This document shows positions 53,296 to 62,514 of a DNA stretch of 64,000 bases, in pieces. Source of the stretch: Halococcus salifodinae DSM 8989 (GTDB lineage Archaea; Halobacteriota; Halobacteria; Halobacteriales; Halococcaceae); NCBI RefSeq assembly GCF_000336935.1, contig NZ_AOME01000076.1, forward strand, positions 10,511 through 74,510, given 5' to 3'. How positions within the stretch are numbered: the first letter of the stretch is position 1; each line of letters starts with the position of its first letter. The notes under the pieces are model-generated. The model was not told the DNA's origin, made no database searches, and saw nothing but the letters and a program-made list of their open reading frames with translations. The translations under genes were made by a program, and so were the position numbers.

Positions 53296-54387
53296 ATGAC
53301 GCTCGTCGCCGGCGTCCACGAATCCCACGGCGCGACGTTCGAAGAGCGCGGTGGCGTCCGGGTCGCCACCGAGTACGGCCGCCCCGATCGTGCGGCCCGT
53401 GCAGTCCGAAACGTGGTCGGCACGATCGAGATGGGCTACGGTGTGCTCACCGTCACCGGCGACGACCGGGTCGAGTTCGTGGACAACGCGGTGTCGAACC
53501 GTGTTCCCCACGAGGACGGCGCGGGCTGCTATGCACTTCTGTGTGATCCCCAGGGCAAGATCGAGACCGACCTCTATATCTACAACGCCGGCGAGCGTCT
53601 CCTCCTCTTCACCCCACCCGAGCGCGCCGCACCAGTCGCCGATGACTGGAGCGAGAAGACGTTCATCCAGGACGTCGATATCGAAGTCGCCACCGAGGCG
53701 TTCGGCGTGTTCGGCGTCCACGGCGCGAAGGCGACCGAGAAGATCGCGAGCGTGCTCAACGGCGCGAGCACCCCCGAAGAACACCTCCAGTTCGTGCGCG
53801 GGACGATGGGTGACGACGGCGTGACGGTGATTCGGGGCGACGGCCTCGTCGGCGAGGAGGGGTACGAGGTGGTCTGTGCGGCCGATCGCGCCGAGTCCGT
53901 GTTCGACACCCTCATCAACAACGGACTGAACGCCGCGCCCTTCGGCTATCGGACGTGGGACGCGCTCACCCTCGAAGCCGGGACACCGCTCTATCACACC
54001 GAACTCGAAGGGCGGATTCCGAACGTGCTCGGCCTCCGGAACGCGCTTGACTTCGAGAAAGGGTGTTACGTCGGTCAGGAAGTCGTCTCGCGCGTCGAGA
54101 ACCGCGGACAGCCGAGCCGACGGCTGGTCGGACTCCGGTGTGAGACGCTGCCCGAAGCGGGCGCGACGGTGCTCGCCGGGAGCGAGTCGGTCGGCGAAGT
54201 GACTCGCGCGGCCGAGAGTCCGATGCTCGAAGCGCCGATCGCGCTCGCGCTGGTCGCGTTCGACGCCCCGACCGACGACCTCGCGATCGAAGCCGAGGAC
54301 GAAAAACACGACGCGACCAAGGAGCCGCTGCCGTTCGTCGACGGCAGCGATCGATCGGCACGACTCCCTGACTACGGCGAGAGTTGA
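53296..54387 (+). CDS. YgfZ/GcvT-like folate-binding protein
   Basis: A 363-aa protein of the aminomethyltransferase fold. The YgfZ signature KGCYVGQEVVSRVENRGQPS (about 254-273) is intact, with the conserved Cys. GVLTVTGDDRVEFVDNAVSN is the N-terminal core. In bacteria YgfZ helps Fe-S cluster enzymes with tetrahydrofolate. Annotated often as GcvT, but the KGCYxGQE motif fits YgfZ better. It starts 36 bp after the winged-helix gene. Confidence 0.88.
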   Translation: MTLVAGVHESHGATFEERGGVRVATEYGRPDRAARAVRNVVGTIEMGYGVLTVTGDDRVEFVDNAVSNRVPHEDGAGCYALLCDPQGKIETDLYIYNAGERLLLFTPPERAAPVADDWSEKTFIQDVDIEVATEAFGVFGVHGAKATEKIASVLNGASTPEEHLQFVRGTMGDDGVTVIRGDGLVGEEGYEVVCAADRAESVFDTLINNGLNAAPFGYRTWDALTLEAGTPLYHTELEGRIPNVLGLRNALDFEKGCYVGQEVVSRVENRGQPSRRLVGLRCETLPEAGATVLAGSESVGEVTRAAESPMLEAPIALALVAFDAPTDDLAIEAEDEKHDATKEPLPFVDGSDRSARLPDYGES

Positions 54388-54441
54388 GCAGTCGGCGTAA
54401 ACTGCCGGTGGGTTTATCCTCGCGCGGTCACGGATGGTGGT

Positions 54442-55254
54442 ATGGCGAGTCTCAGGGATCTCGGTCTCTCGGAGTACGAGGCGCGGGTCTACCGGGCGCT
54501 GCTCGACACCGGGCCGACGACCGCGAAGGAGCTCTCGCGCGCGAGCGAGGTCCCGATGGGCCGGATCTACGATGTCCTGGCGAGCATCGAAACTCACGGA
54601 CTGGTGCGCGCCCAGACCGCGAGCCGCCCCAAGAAGTACGTCGCGGTCGAGCCCGACACCGCGCTCTCGCGGCTGCTGGAGGACCGCCAGCGCGAGCTCG
54701 ACGCCAAGGCCGACCAGTACGAGGAGATCGTCGACGACCTGATCGGCGAGCTCGACGCGACCGACCAGTCCAGCGAGACGTTCTGGACGGCGGCGGTCGG
54801 GCCGGCCGACACCGCTGACCTCCTCGTCGAGCGGCTCGCGACAGCCGACGAGAGCGTGGTCATGGTGGCCTCGGCGCTCTCCAGGCAGTTCGACGTCGAT
54901 TCGGTCGGCGACCGGATCACCGCGGAGCTCGATGCGGCAGTCGAGCGCGGCGTCGAGGTATCGTTGCTGATGCGCCCGGACCTCGTGTCGGCGTTGCCCG
55001 AGACCGTCGGCGAGCGCTATCTCGACCGACTTGCGCCGAACGAGCGATTTGCCACCCGGACCAGCGACGCGGTCGAGCGGACGTTCACGGTGATCGACGG
55101 GGTCGAGACCTGTATCGAGGTCCCTCACCCGCTCGACAGTAGCGAGTCGTTCGCGATGATCGATTTCCAGGACCCGGCGTTCGCGACGGAAATCTTAGAG
55201 GAGTTCACCCCGCGGTGGGAGCAAGCCGAGCCGCTCGCGCTCGGGGACAGATAG
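54442..55254 (+). CDS. TrmB-family transcription regulator
   Basis: A 270-aa regulator. The N-terminal winged helix is SLRDLGLSEYEARVYRALLD, ELSRASEVPMGRIYDVLASI and RPKKYVAVEP, followed by a coiled-coil dimerisation helix. The C-terminal half (about 110-265) has the phospholipase-D-like effector fold of short TrmB proteins (VVMVASALSRQFDVDSV, VSLLMRPDLVSAL). The ligand and targets are unknown. Confidence 0.9.
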   Translation: MASLRDLGLSEYEARVYRALLDTGPTTAKELSRASEVPMGRIYDVLASIETHGLVRAQTASRPKKYVAVEPDTALSRLLEDRQRELDAKADQYEEIVDDLIGELDATDQSSETFWTAAVGPADTADLLVERLATADESVVMVASALSRQFDVDSVGDRITAELDAAVERGVEVSLLMRPDLVSALPETVGERYLDRLAPNERFATRTSDAVERTFTVIDGVETCIEVPHPLDSSESFAMIDFQDPAFATEILEEFTPRWEQAEPLALGDR

Positions 55255-55271
55255 GCGGAGAGATAGCGGAT

Positions 55272-56219
55272 TCAGTCGTCTGCCGGGGTGTCCGTGTCGT
55301 CGAGTTCCTCGCGGAGGGTGCTCACTTGGGCGACCCGTTCGGCGTGAGCGTTGTGCTGATGGATCGACTCGTCGTTCGACTGTTTCATCGTCACGACCGC
55401 GTCGTCGGGGAGGTCGGGGAACTCCCGGACCACACCTTCGGCCATGTCGCGAACGCAGTCCTCGACGAACTTCGCGTTCGCGTGGGCGTGCTCGGTCATG
55501 TAGTCCTCGTCGGGCCGCTTGGCGAGGTTGTAGATCCGTGCGCTCATCGAATCGCGCGCGACGTCGATCAGATCGGAGAGGTCGGCCTCGGGTGCGCCGT
55601 CGCTTTCGACCCTGAGCGTCGCGTGGCCGCGCTGGGAGTGGCCCGCCTGAGGCACGCGATCGAGGAACTCTTCCGTGGTTTCGTCGTCGACGCCGAGGTC
55701 GGCGAGGGTTTCGCGGGCGCGCGAGTTCGACATCCCCTGTGAACACGGACAGACCGTCATCCCGGTCACGCGAGTGCCGATCTCCTCGGTGGTGCCCTCC
55801 TCGGTCGCACAGGCTCCGGCGATGATGGTTGCGGTTCCTTGGGTGGGGCGGTCGGTCGCGGGGGTGCGCTCGCGCGTGACGAGTTCGGCCTCCATCTCGA
55901 CGGTGGCTTCGGTGGTGTACTCGTGTTTTTCGAGGAGGCGCTCGGCGGCGTCGCCACAGACGTCTTCCACTCGGTAGGCCGGCTCCGCGACCGCGGCTTC
56001 TAAGGTCTCGTCGACGACCTCCATGTTCCGGCTCATGTCCGCGCCCTTGCGCCACGAGGGGAGATCGACGAACACCTCGAACTCCGCCATCAGGACGATC
56101 GGGCGGTCGTCGGGCCGATCGAGTTCGACGAGCTTCTCGACCCCGGTGACGCCGACCTGATTGAGGCCGACGGTGACGTCGGGCTGGGCGGCCTGGACAT
56201 CCGGCAGCTGCTGACTCAT
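55272..56219 (-). CDS. mptA: GTP cyclohydrolase MptA
   Basis: A 315-aa Fe(II)-dependent GTP cyclohydrolase (GCYH-IB/MptA family) that opens archaeal pterin synthesis. The metal motif is [15 protein letters not shown]; His ligands occur in [18 protein letters not shown] and [19 protein letters not shown]. Start [15 protein letters not shown] matches the known N-terminus. It converges on the TrmB gene. Confidence 0.94.
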   Translation of the reverse strand: MSQQLPDVQAAQPDVTVGLNQVGVTGVEKLVELDRPDDRPIVLMAEFEVFVDLPSWRKGADMSRNMEVVDETLEAAVAEPAYRVEDVCGDAAERLLEKHEYTTEATVEMEAELVTRERTPATDRPTQGTATIIAGACATEEGTTEEIGTRVTGMTVCPCSQGMSNSRARETLADLGVDDETTEEFLDRVPQAGHSQRGHATLRVESDGAPEADLSDLIDVARDSMSARIYNLAKRPDEDYMTEHAHANAKFVEDCVRDMAEGVVREFPDLPDDAVVTMKQSNDESIHQHNAHAERVAQVSTLREELDDTDTPADD

Positions 56220-56321
56220 TGGATCGGTGTTGGTGGTGGCGCTGGTTACGTTTTGCGAAAGCCACAAACTGTTTCGTGTTTTCCCAGCCAGTCAGTCAGC
56301 TGTCGGGCGGCCGCGGTGCGG

Positions 56322-57140
56322 TCAGTCGAGTTTGTCGAGTGCGCTGAAAAATTCGAGTGGCGGGCCCGCGATCCGCAGTGGTTCGGGAGCGAGGTCGATG
56401 GTGACCTCGGCGGGCGGCGTGATCGTCTCGCGGGTCCGGCCGTCGCCCACGACGACAGCCTCGGGCGCGTTCGTCACTCGGACGACGACCTCGTCGGCGT
56501 CGACGACCAGCGGGGGCATCGTCTCGGTCCCGCACATCGCGGTGACGACGAGCGCATCGACGTCGGGATGGACCAGCGGGCCGCCCTCGCTCAGGTTGTA
56601 CGCGGTCGAGCCGGTCGGGGTGGCGACGAGCACGCCGTCGGCGTGGCCCTCGAGATACGACGCACCGTCGATCTCGACCGCGACGTCGGCCCCCCCGCCA
56701 GGCCCGCGCCGGCCCTGGACCACGACTTCGTTGAGCGCGGGCGGGAGCGTTCGGCCGTCGGTGGTCGCACGGAGCCGCGGCACGGTGCGTGTGCGGGGCT
56801 GACCGTCGGTCTCGATGCGCTCGACCTCGCGTTCGACCGTCGCCACCGCTTCCTCGGGTGGGGTGGCGTTCAGGAAGCCGACCTCGCCGAGGTTCACCCC
56901 CATCACGGGGGCCTCGTCAGCGCCGCGCGCGGCGAAGAGGAGGGTGCCGTCGCCGCCGATCGAGACCACGAGGTCACACTCGCTCATTCGATCGACCGGG
57001 TGGCCAGCGTGACCGAGCGCGTCGGCGGTCGCCTCGTCGAGTCGGACTTCGACGCCATCCTTGCGGAGGCGCTCGCGGACGTCGCTGGCGAGCGAGGCTG
57101 CGCGTTCGTTGCCTCGCCGCGCGACGATCCCGACTCTCAT
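56322..57140 (-). CDS. nadK: NAD kinase
   Basis: A 272-aa ATP-NAD kinase. The GGDG motif in DLVVSIGGDGTLLFAARG, GVNLGEVGFLNAT, GVLVATPTGSTAYNLSEGGP and PLVVDADEVVVRV mark the family. It makes NADP. The N-terminus GIVARRGNERAASLA is intact. Confidence 0.96.
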   Translation of the reverse strand: MRVGIVARRGNERAASLASDVRERLRKDGVEVRLDEATADALGHAGHPVDRMSECDLVVSIGGDGTLLFAARGADEAPVMGVNLGEVGFLNATPPEEAVATVEREVERIETDGQPRTRTVPRLRATTDGRTLPPALNEVVVQGRRGPGGGADVAVEIDGASYLEGHADGVLVATPTGSTAYNLSEGGPLVHPDVDALVVTAMCGTETMPPLVVDADEVVVRVTNAPEAVVVGDGRTRETITPPAEVTIDLAPEPLRIAGPPLEFFSALDKLD

Positions 57141-57174
57141 CGTTCGGTACTAACGCCCACCAGACAAAAGCCGC

Positions 57175-57600
57175 ATGGTCCGCCGTGCCGTGCGGCGGTT
57201 GCGGGGCGGGTGCGGGGCGGTTGCGGGGCGGGTGCGGCTGTGGCGGCGGTTGCAGAGCGGTGCGGGCCTGGCGGATGAAGGGCGAGCGTCGGGCGGTGCG
57301 AACGGAGTGAGCACCGTCGAACGCGCGAACGGGGAGGAACGACCCGTGAGCGAGTGAAACGAGCGAGGGCTTCAGCGGTTTGCGGCTGCGGGGGCTGCCC
57401 TCGGTGGATCGAGGGCGAGCGCCGAAGGCGCGAGGGCTCGGGCGGTGCTGTGCGGTCGCGGAGCAGTGCGGAGAAGGCTAGTTGTTGTACCGCGAGCGAC
57501 CGGAGGGAGCGAGCGGGTGTTTTTCATGTCCTCGTGAGCAGCGTGGGACCGAAGGTCCCACGGGCCGTTCGCGCGGCTTCGCCGCGCGAAGACGAAGCGA
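57175..57600 (+). repeat. Third copy of the intergenic repeat family, with hairpins
   Basis: 57141-57619 holds no convincing gene. It opens with G-rich GCGGTTGCGGGGCGGGTGCG units, then GCCTGGCGGATGAAGGGCGA at 57269-57288, GAACGGAGTGAG, and GAGGGCTTCAG, in the same order as at 13.1 kb. Two perfect hairpins lie near its end: GTGGGACC-GAA-GGTCCCAC (57543-57561) and a 10-bp stem TTCGCGCGGC with TTC loop (57568-57590). Confidence 0.6.
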
Positions 57601-57619
57601 ACGAGGGCTCGGAGCGGCT

Positions 57620-58042
57620 TCACCGGACGACAGTCACCGGCACCGGCGAGCGCCGGACGGTGGTTTCGGCGACGCTGCCGAGCAGGATGCGCGAGACACC
57701 CTCGCGGCCGTGGCTGCCCATCACGATGGCGTCGATCGGGTGCTCGTCGGCGAACTCCACGATCGCCCGAGAGGGGCGACCGACCACGATCTCGCTGTCG
57801 AACGCATGACCATCGAGACGATCGGCGGCGACGTCGAACAGCTCCTCGGCGCGACGTTCGGCGGTCTCGTACCACTCCTCGGCGTAGCCGACGTCGCCGA
57901 CCTGGCCACCTGCGCCCGCTCCGACAGGGTTGATGACGTACAGCAGCGTGAGGTGTGCGTCCGGGTGTTCCGTGACGGCGTGCTCCAGTGCATCCCACGC
58001 TCCGTCCGAGCCGTCGATCGGCACCAACACGCGTTTCGCCAT
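57620..58042 (-). CDS. Universal stress protein (UspA family)
   Basis: A 140-aa single-domain UspA protein. MAKRVLVPIDGSDGAWDALE at the N-terminus and the ATP-binding G-2x-G-9x-G(S/T) pattern in MGSHGREGVSRILLGSVAET are intact, so it is of the ATP-binding type. The start MAKRVLVPIDG fits the family. Confidence 0.92.
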   Translation of the reverse strand: MAKRVLVPIDGSDGAWDALEHAVTEHPDAHLTLLYVINPVGAGAGGQVGDVGYAEEWYETAERRAEELFDVAADRLDGHAFDSEIVVGRPSRAIVEFADEHPIDAIVMGSHGREGVSRILLGSVAETTVRRSPVPVTVVR

Positions 58043-58168
58043 GTGGAGTAGTAGCATAGCATCCGAGTTAAATCCACGGCTTGTTGTCTCCGAGGGGATC
58101 GGCCACCGCCCCATCGACCGCCCGCCGGCGAACACCGAGGTTTTGGCCGCTCGGTACCGAGAATGGGT

Positions 58169-58525
58169 ATGCTTCTGATCTGCGGACGGGCCGGCGGAAC
58201 CGATCTGACCGGGACGCTCTACGAGCGCGGTGAGGACGCTCCCTCCTTCAGCGGTGCGCCCGACGAGGACGCGCCCTACGTCTGGGTCTGTGACTCCTTC
58301 TACGAGGTCGAGAGCGGCGGCCAGCGCCAGATGGTTGGCGGCGAAACGGTGAACGTCGCCTTCGAATCGCCGGTGGCCCACGGGTTCGAGACCCGCGAGC
58401 GCGCGGTCGACGGCGCACACGAGCATCTCCGGACCCAGTTCGCCCGGATCGGTGTCGCCGAGGCCGACGTCGAGATCGAAGTCGTCGAGCGCGACCCCGA
58501 CACCCACGACGAACCGATCCTCTGA
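58169..58525 (+). CDS. Haloarchaeal conserved protein (DUF7113-like)
   Basis: A 118-aa acidic protein starting MLLICGRAGGTDLTGTLYE; an in-frame ATG six bases upstream is an alternative. SFYEVESGGQRQMVGGETVN is in the middle. It resembles a haloarchaeal family I recall as DUF7113 of unknown function. It is divergent from the universal stress protein gene. Confidence 0.7.
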   Translation: MLLICGRAGGTDLTGTLYERGEDAPSFSGAPDEDAPYVWVCDSFYEVESGGQRQMVGGETVNVAFESPVAHGFETRERAVDGAHEHLRTQFARIGVAEADVEIEVVERDPDTHDEPIL

Positions 58526-58629
58526 CTCCGGCGGTAGCGACACGGCTGTACTCCCGCCACGACCACGGTTCGGCCACGCCCGGCGCTCGAAAGCCGGGCG
58601 ACTATCGGGCTTCGGGTGCTGTCGATCGT

Positions 58630-58755
58630 ATGGTCAAAACCAGTACGCTGGTGATCGCGATCGGTGTCGTGATGCTGTTCCTCCCCGAGCCGATCACGTC
58701 GGTTCTCGGGCTCGTCGTGATCGCGATCGGCGTCGGCCTCCGACTGTTCGGCTGA
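58630..58755 (+). CDS. 41-residue single-pass or hairpin membrane protein
   Basis: ATG to TGA encodes 41 residues: MVKTSTLVIAIGVVMLFLPE, then two hydrophobic stretches separated by PEPITS and a C-terminal GLRLFG. Codon use is normal for the genome, and it lies between two genes on the same strand, so it is probably real. Similar short haloarchaeal membrane peptides are often missed by annotation. Confidence 0.6.
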   Translation: MVKTSTLVIAIGVVMLFLPEPITSVLGLVVIAIGVGLRLFG

Positions 58756-58805
58756 CTCGGTGTCGACATCACCAGTCCGCCCACCGTGTGGGCCCGAGTG
58801 CGAAG

Positions 58806-58812
58806 GTAATTA
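58806..58812 (+). promoter_or_regulatory. TATA-like element of gpmI
   Basis: GTAATTA is centred about 29 bp before ATG 58838, favouring this ATG over an in-frame GTG at 58829. Confidence 0.4.
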
Positions 58813-58837
58813 GCCACCCACGACGAGAGTGACGCGT

Positions 58838-60421
58838 ATGCGAGCGGCGCTCGTCGTGCTCGACGGCTGGGGGATCGGCGACCACGATCGGCTCGACGCG
58901 ATCCGAGCGGCCGACACGCCAACGATGGATCGCCTCGCCGACGAGGGAGCGACAGGCACTCTCGACACCTCGGGGCGGTCGGTCGGCCTCCCCGACGGCC
59001 AGATGGGCAACAGCGAGGTCGGCCACCTCACCATCGGCGCAGGGCGAGTGATCGATCAGCAGTACACCCGGATCACGCGGGCGGTCGAGGCGGGCGAGCT
59101 CCCGACGAACGACGCCATCGAGTCGGCGTTCGCCCACGCCGAGACGAACGGCGGCCGAGTCCATTTCATGGGTCTGGTGAGCGACGGCGGCGTGCACTCC
59201 GACCAGCGCCACCTCCACGCGCTGATCGAGGCTGCCGCCGACCGCGGCGTCGACGCGGTCACCCACGCGTTCACCGACGGCCGGGACACACCCCCCAAGA
59301 GCGGCGCGGGCTACCTCGCGGACCTCGAAGCCACGATCGACGAGCACGGCACCGGCGACGTGGCGACCGTCACTGGTCGGTACTACGCGATGGACAGGGA
59401 CAAAAACTGGGAGCGTACTCGCCGGGCCTACGACGCGATCGTGGAACGCGACGCCGACCACACGGCCGGAACGGCGGTCGCGGCGGTCGAAGATTCGTAC
59501 GACCGCGGCGAGACCGACGAGTTCGTCGAGCCGACGACGATCGAGGGCGAGGCGCAAAGCGCCTCTCGAACGACCTCGGAGAGCGAACGGCGGAGCCGTG
59601 AGCAGGGCGGACCGGCGCTCGGCGACGGCGACTCGGTCGTGTTCTTCAATTTTCGGGCCGACCGCGCGCGCCAGCTCGTCCGGATGCTGACTGACACTCG
59701 TCCCGAGTGGGGGTCCGCTCTCGACCAGCCCGCGATCGAACTGGTGACGATGACCGAGTACGACGAGACCTTCGATTTTCTTGTGGCGTTCGAGCCTCAC
59801 GAGCCCACGGACAGCCTCGGCGAGACCCTCGCCGCCAACGGGTTGACACAGCTCCGGATCGCGGAATCCGAGAAGTATCCTCACGTCACCTACTTCCTCA
59901 ATGGGGGACGCGAGGTGGAGTTCGACGGCGAAATCCGAGAGATCGTCGACAGCCCGGACGTGCCGACCTACGACCACCAGCCGGCAATGAGCGCCGAAGC
60001 GGTGACCGACACGGCCATCGGAGTGATCGAGACGGACGATCCCGACGTGATGGTTCTCAACTACGCGAACCCCGACATGGTCGGTCACACCGGCGACTTC
60101 GACGCGGCGGTTGCCGCGTGCGAGGCCGTCGACACCCAGCTAGAACGCCTTGTCGCGACCTGCCGCGAGGCGGGTGCTCACGTCCTCGTGACCGCAGATC
60201 ACGGCAACGCCGACGACATGGGCACGCCAGGCGACCCCGACACGGCGCACACGCTGAACCCCGTGCCGCTGGTTTACCTCACGCCCGACGACGCATCGTC
60301 GGAAGACCGACGTGTGCGCCCCGACGGGAAACTCTCCGACATCGCGCCGACGCTCCTCTCGCTGCTTGGCATCGAGGTACCCCAGGTGATGACCGGCGAG
60401 ACGCTGATCGTGGATGAATAG
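58838..60421 (+). CDS. gpmI: 2,3-bisphosphoglycerate-independent phosphoglycerate mutase
   Basis: A 527-aa metal-dependent mutase of glycolysis/gluconeogenesis. LVVLDGWGIGDHDRLDAI starts the phosphatase domain, the nucleophilic Ser is in LPDGQMGNSEVGHLTIG, and the C-terminal metal site includes NYANPDMVGHTGDFDAAV and VTADHGNADDMG. Residues about 234-262 (EGEAQSASRTTSESERRSRE) form an extra polar loop just before DGDSVVFFNFRADRARQ; the DNA there has two perfect hairpins like the intergenic repeats. Confidence 0.96.
   Translation: MRAALVVLDGWGIGDHDRLDAIRAADTPTMDRLADEGATGTLDTSGRSVGLPDGQMGNSEVGHLTIGAGRVIDQQYTRITRAVEAGELPTNDAIESAFAHAETNGGRVHFMGLVSDGGVHSDQRHLHALIEAAADRGVDAVTHAFTDGRDTPPKSGAGYLADLEATIDEHGTGDVATVTGRYYAMDRDKNWERTRRAYDAIVERDADHTAGTAVAAVEDSYDRGETDEFVEPTTIEGEAQSASRTTSESERRSREQGGPALGDGDSVVFFNFRADRARQLVRMLTDTRPEWGSALDQPAIELVTMTEYDETFDFLVAFEPHEPTDSLGETLAANGLTQLRIAESEKYPHVTYFLNGGREVEFDGEIREIVDSPDVPTYDHQPAMSAEAVTDTAIGVIETDDPDVMVLNYANPDMVGHTGDFDAAVAACEAVDTQLERLVATCREAGAHVLVTADHGNADDMGTPGDPDTAHTLNPVPLVYLTPDDASSEDRRVRPDGKLSDIAPTLLSLLGIEVPQVMTGETLIVDE
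59549..59599. repeat. Two hairpins inside gpmI insertion loop
   Basis: GAGGCGC-AAA-GCGCCTC (59549-59565) and ACGGC-GGA-GCCGT (59587-59599) are perfect stems with triloops. The sequence between them, with GAGAGCGAACGGCGGAGCCG, is close in style to the GAGCGAACGCAGTGAGCG motifs of the intergenic repeats. Confidence 0.6.
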
Positions 60422-60486
60422 GCCGCGCGGCTCGGGGTTCATCCCCCGTCTCGTCGGCGCGCACGTCGCGCTCTCCACCGGCGAGA

Positions 60487-62421
60487 TCAGTTCTTGTAGT
60501 CCTCGATCATCCCGCCTTGGAGCACGACTTCGACCTGGCGCGGGCTCAGCGTGTGTTCGGCCGTGAACGTGGTGTCCCGCGTAGCGTTGCGCACGGTGAC
60601 GTCGGAGCCGTTCTGTAGCTCCTCGCGGACGCTGGGGAGTTCGAGGGTGTCGCCCTGCTCGATGGCGTCGTAGTCGTCACGGTCGACGAACTCCAGGGGA
60701 ACGATCCCGAAGTTCACGAGGTTCTGCCAGTGAATGCGGGCGTAGCTCACGGCTAGCGCGGCCCGCATTCCGAGGTGGTAGGGCGCGAGGGCGGCGTGCT
60801 CGCGCGAACTCCCCTGGCCGTAGTTCGACCCGCCGACGGCCAGCCACGGCGCGCCCTGGGCTTCGGCGCGCTGGTAGAACCCCTGCTCCACCTGATCGAA
60901 CACCCACTCGCTGATCTTCGGGATGTTTGATCGGTAGGGAAGCACATCCGATCCGGCGGGCATGATCTCGTCGGTCGAGATGTCGTCGCCGACTTTCATC
61001 AACACCGGGCCAGCGAGCGAGTCGGGAACCGCCTCGAATGTAGGCAGCGATTTGACGTTCGGCCCCTTTTCGAGGTCGCCACCGGGCTGTTCGGGCGGCG
61101 GGCTCAGCGACGCCTCGTCCACGATGACCGCCTCGGGTTCGGACCACTCGGGGTAGGTCATGTCGTGGGTGTCTTCGAGCGTGCGCGGGTCCGTGATTTC
61201 ACCACTGAGAGCGCTCGCGGTCGCGGTCTCCGGGCTACAGAGGAACACGCTGTCCTCGCGGGTGCCGGTGCGCCCGGGGAAGTTCCGGGGGACGGTTCGC
61301 AGGCTGTTTCTGCCGGTGGCGGGGGCCTGACCCATCCCGATGCAGCCGTTGCAGCCGGCCTGGTGGACACGCGCGCCGCTGGCGTACAGATCTCCCAAAT
61401 ATCTCATCTCGGTCAGGTTCTGGAGCAGCTGCCGGGAAGTGGGGTTCACGTCGAAGCTCACCGCGGGCGGGACGCGCTCGCCCGCGACCATCATCGCCGG
61501 CACCGCGAAATCCCGAAGACCGGGGTTCGCACTGGAGCCGATGTAGGCCTGGTAGAGATCGTCGCCAGCCACCTCGGTCACCGGGACGACGTTGCCTGGA
61601 CTAGAGGGTTTGGCGATCAGCGGCTCGATCTCGTCGAGTGCGATGGTCTCGGTGACGTGGTACTCGGCGTCGTCGTCGGCGTGCAGTTCACGGAACTCGT
61701 CCTCTCGACCCTGCTGGGCGAGGAACTGCTTCACGGCGTCGTCGGCGGGGAACACAGTCGAAGTGGCTCCGAGTTCGGTTCCCATGTTGGCGATCACGTG
61801 CCGGTCCATCGCGGTCAGGGTCTCTAGTCCGGGTCCGTGATACTCGATCACGCGGCCGACGCCGCCGTCGACGTCGTGGCGACGCAGCATCTCGAGGATC
61901 ACGTCCTTCGCGCTGCACCAGTCGGGGAGTTCGCCAGTCAGTTCGATGCCCCACACCTCGGGCATCGCCACGTGGTAGGGTTCGCCGGCCATCGCCATCG
62001 CGATGTCCAGCCCTCCGGAGCCGATCGCCAGCATTCCCATCGCGCCCGCGGCCGGCGTGTGCGAGTCCGAGCCGAGCAGCGTCTTTCCAGGTACTCCAAA
62101 TCGCTGCTGGTGGACGGGATGGGAGACGCCGTTGCCGGCGGCGGAGTACCAGACGCCCCACTTCTCGCAGGCGCTTTCGAGGAAGAGATGGTCGTCGGGG
62201 TTCTTGTTGTCCTCCTGGATCAGGTTGTGATCCACGTACTGGGCCGAGAGTTCGGTCTCGGTCCGCTCGACGTCCATGGCTTCGAGCTCGAGCATCACCA
62301 CCGTGCCGGTGGCGTCCTGTGTCAGCGTCTGGTCGATCTCGAGGGCGATCTCCTCGCCTGGTTCCATCTCCCCTTCGACGAGGTGGTCGTCGATGAGTTG
62401 CTCCGCGACGGTTCCGGACAT
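60487..62421 (-). CDS. acn: Aconitate hydratase
   Basis: A 644-aa TCA-cycle aconitase of the mitochondrial-like type. Substrate and cluster motifs include GSDSHTPAAGAMGMLAIG, AGCNGCIGMGQAPATG with Fe-S Cys, and SNYGQGSSREHAALAPYHLG in the swivel domain. A frame extension of 15 residues upstream exists (ATG 62466). The start at MSGTVAEQLIDDHLVEGE is preferred because it matches the usual N-terminus and because the TATA element sits only about 22 bp from 62466. Confidence 0.94.
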   Translation of the reverse strand: MSGTVAEQLIDDHLVEGEMEPGEEIALEIDQTLTQDATGTVVMLELEAMDVERTETELSAQYVDHNLIQEDNKNPDDHLFLESACEKWGVWYSAAGNGVSHPVHQQRFGVPGKTLLGSDSHTPAAGAMGMLAIGSGGLDIAMAMAGEPYHVAMPEVWGIELTGELPDWCSAKDVILEMLRRHDVDGGVGRVIEYHGPGLETLTAMDRHVIANMGTELGATSTVFPADDAVKQFLAQQGREDEFRELHADDDAEYHVTETIALDEIEPLIAKPSSPGNVVPVTEVAGDDLYQAYIGSSANPGLRDFAVPAMMVAGERVPPAVSFDVNPTSRQLLQNLTEMRYLGDLYASGARVHQAGCNGCIGMGQAPATGRNSLRTVPRNFPGRTGTREDSVFLCSPETATASALSGEITDPRTLEDTHDMTYPEWSEPEAVIVDEASLSPPPEQPGGDLEKGPNVKSLPTFEAVPDSLAGPVLMKVGDDISTDEIMPAGSDVLPYRSNIPKISEWVFDQVEQGFYQRAEAQGAPWLAVGGSNYGQGSSREHAALAPYHLGMRAALAVSYARIHWQNLVNFGIVPLEFVDRDDYDAIEQGDTLELPSVREELQNGSDVTVRNATRDTTFTAEHTLSPRQVEVVLQGGMIEDYKN

Positions 62422-62484
62422 GGGCTGGAACCACGTGGGGAACGGCCTTTGCTCTTGCGCTGACATCCCTCGCGCCGGGAAACC

Positions 62485-62490
62485 GTATTA
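62485..62490. promoter_or_regulatory. Shared TATA-like element for aconitase and Gfo dehydrogenase genes
   Basis: GTATTA is centred 27 bp before ATG 62515 on the plus strand. Its complement TAATAC is the only AT-rich element upstream of the aconitase gene, so one site may serve both directions. Confidence 0.4.
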
Positions 62491-62514
62491 CCGCCGACGG
62501 CCGTAGCGCGGGCA

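Noticed and set aside
57175-57357. Short open frame in the 57 kb repeat region
   Set aside because: It consists of repeat-family sequence with biased RRG composition and no start signal.
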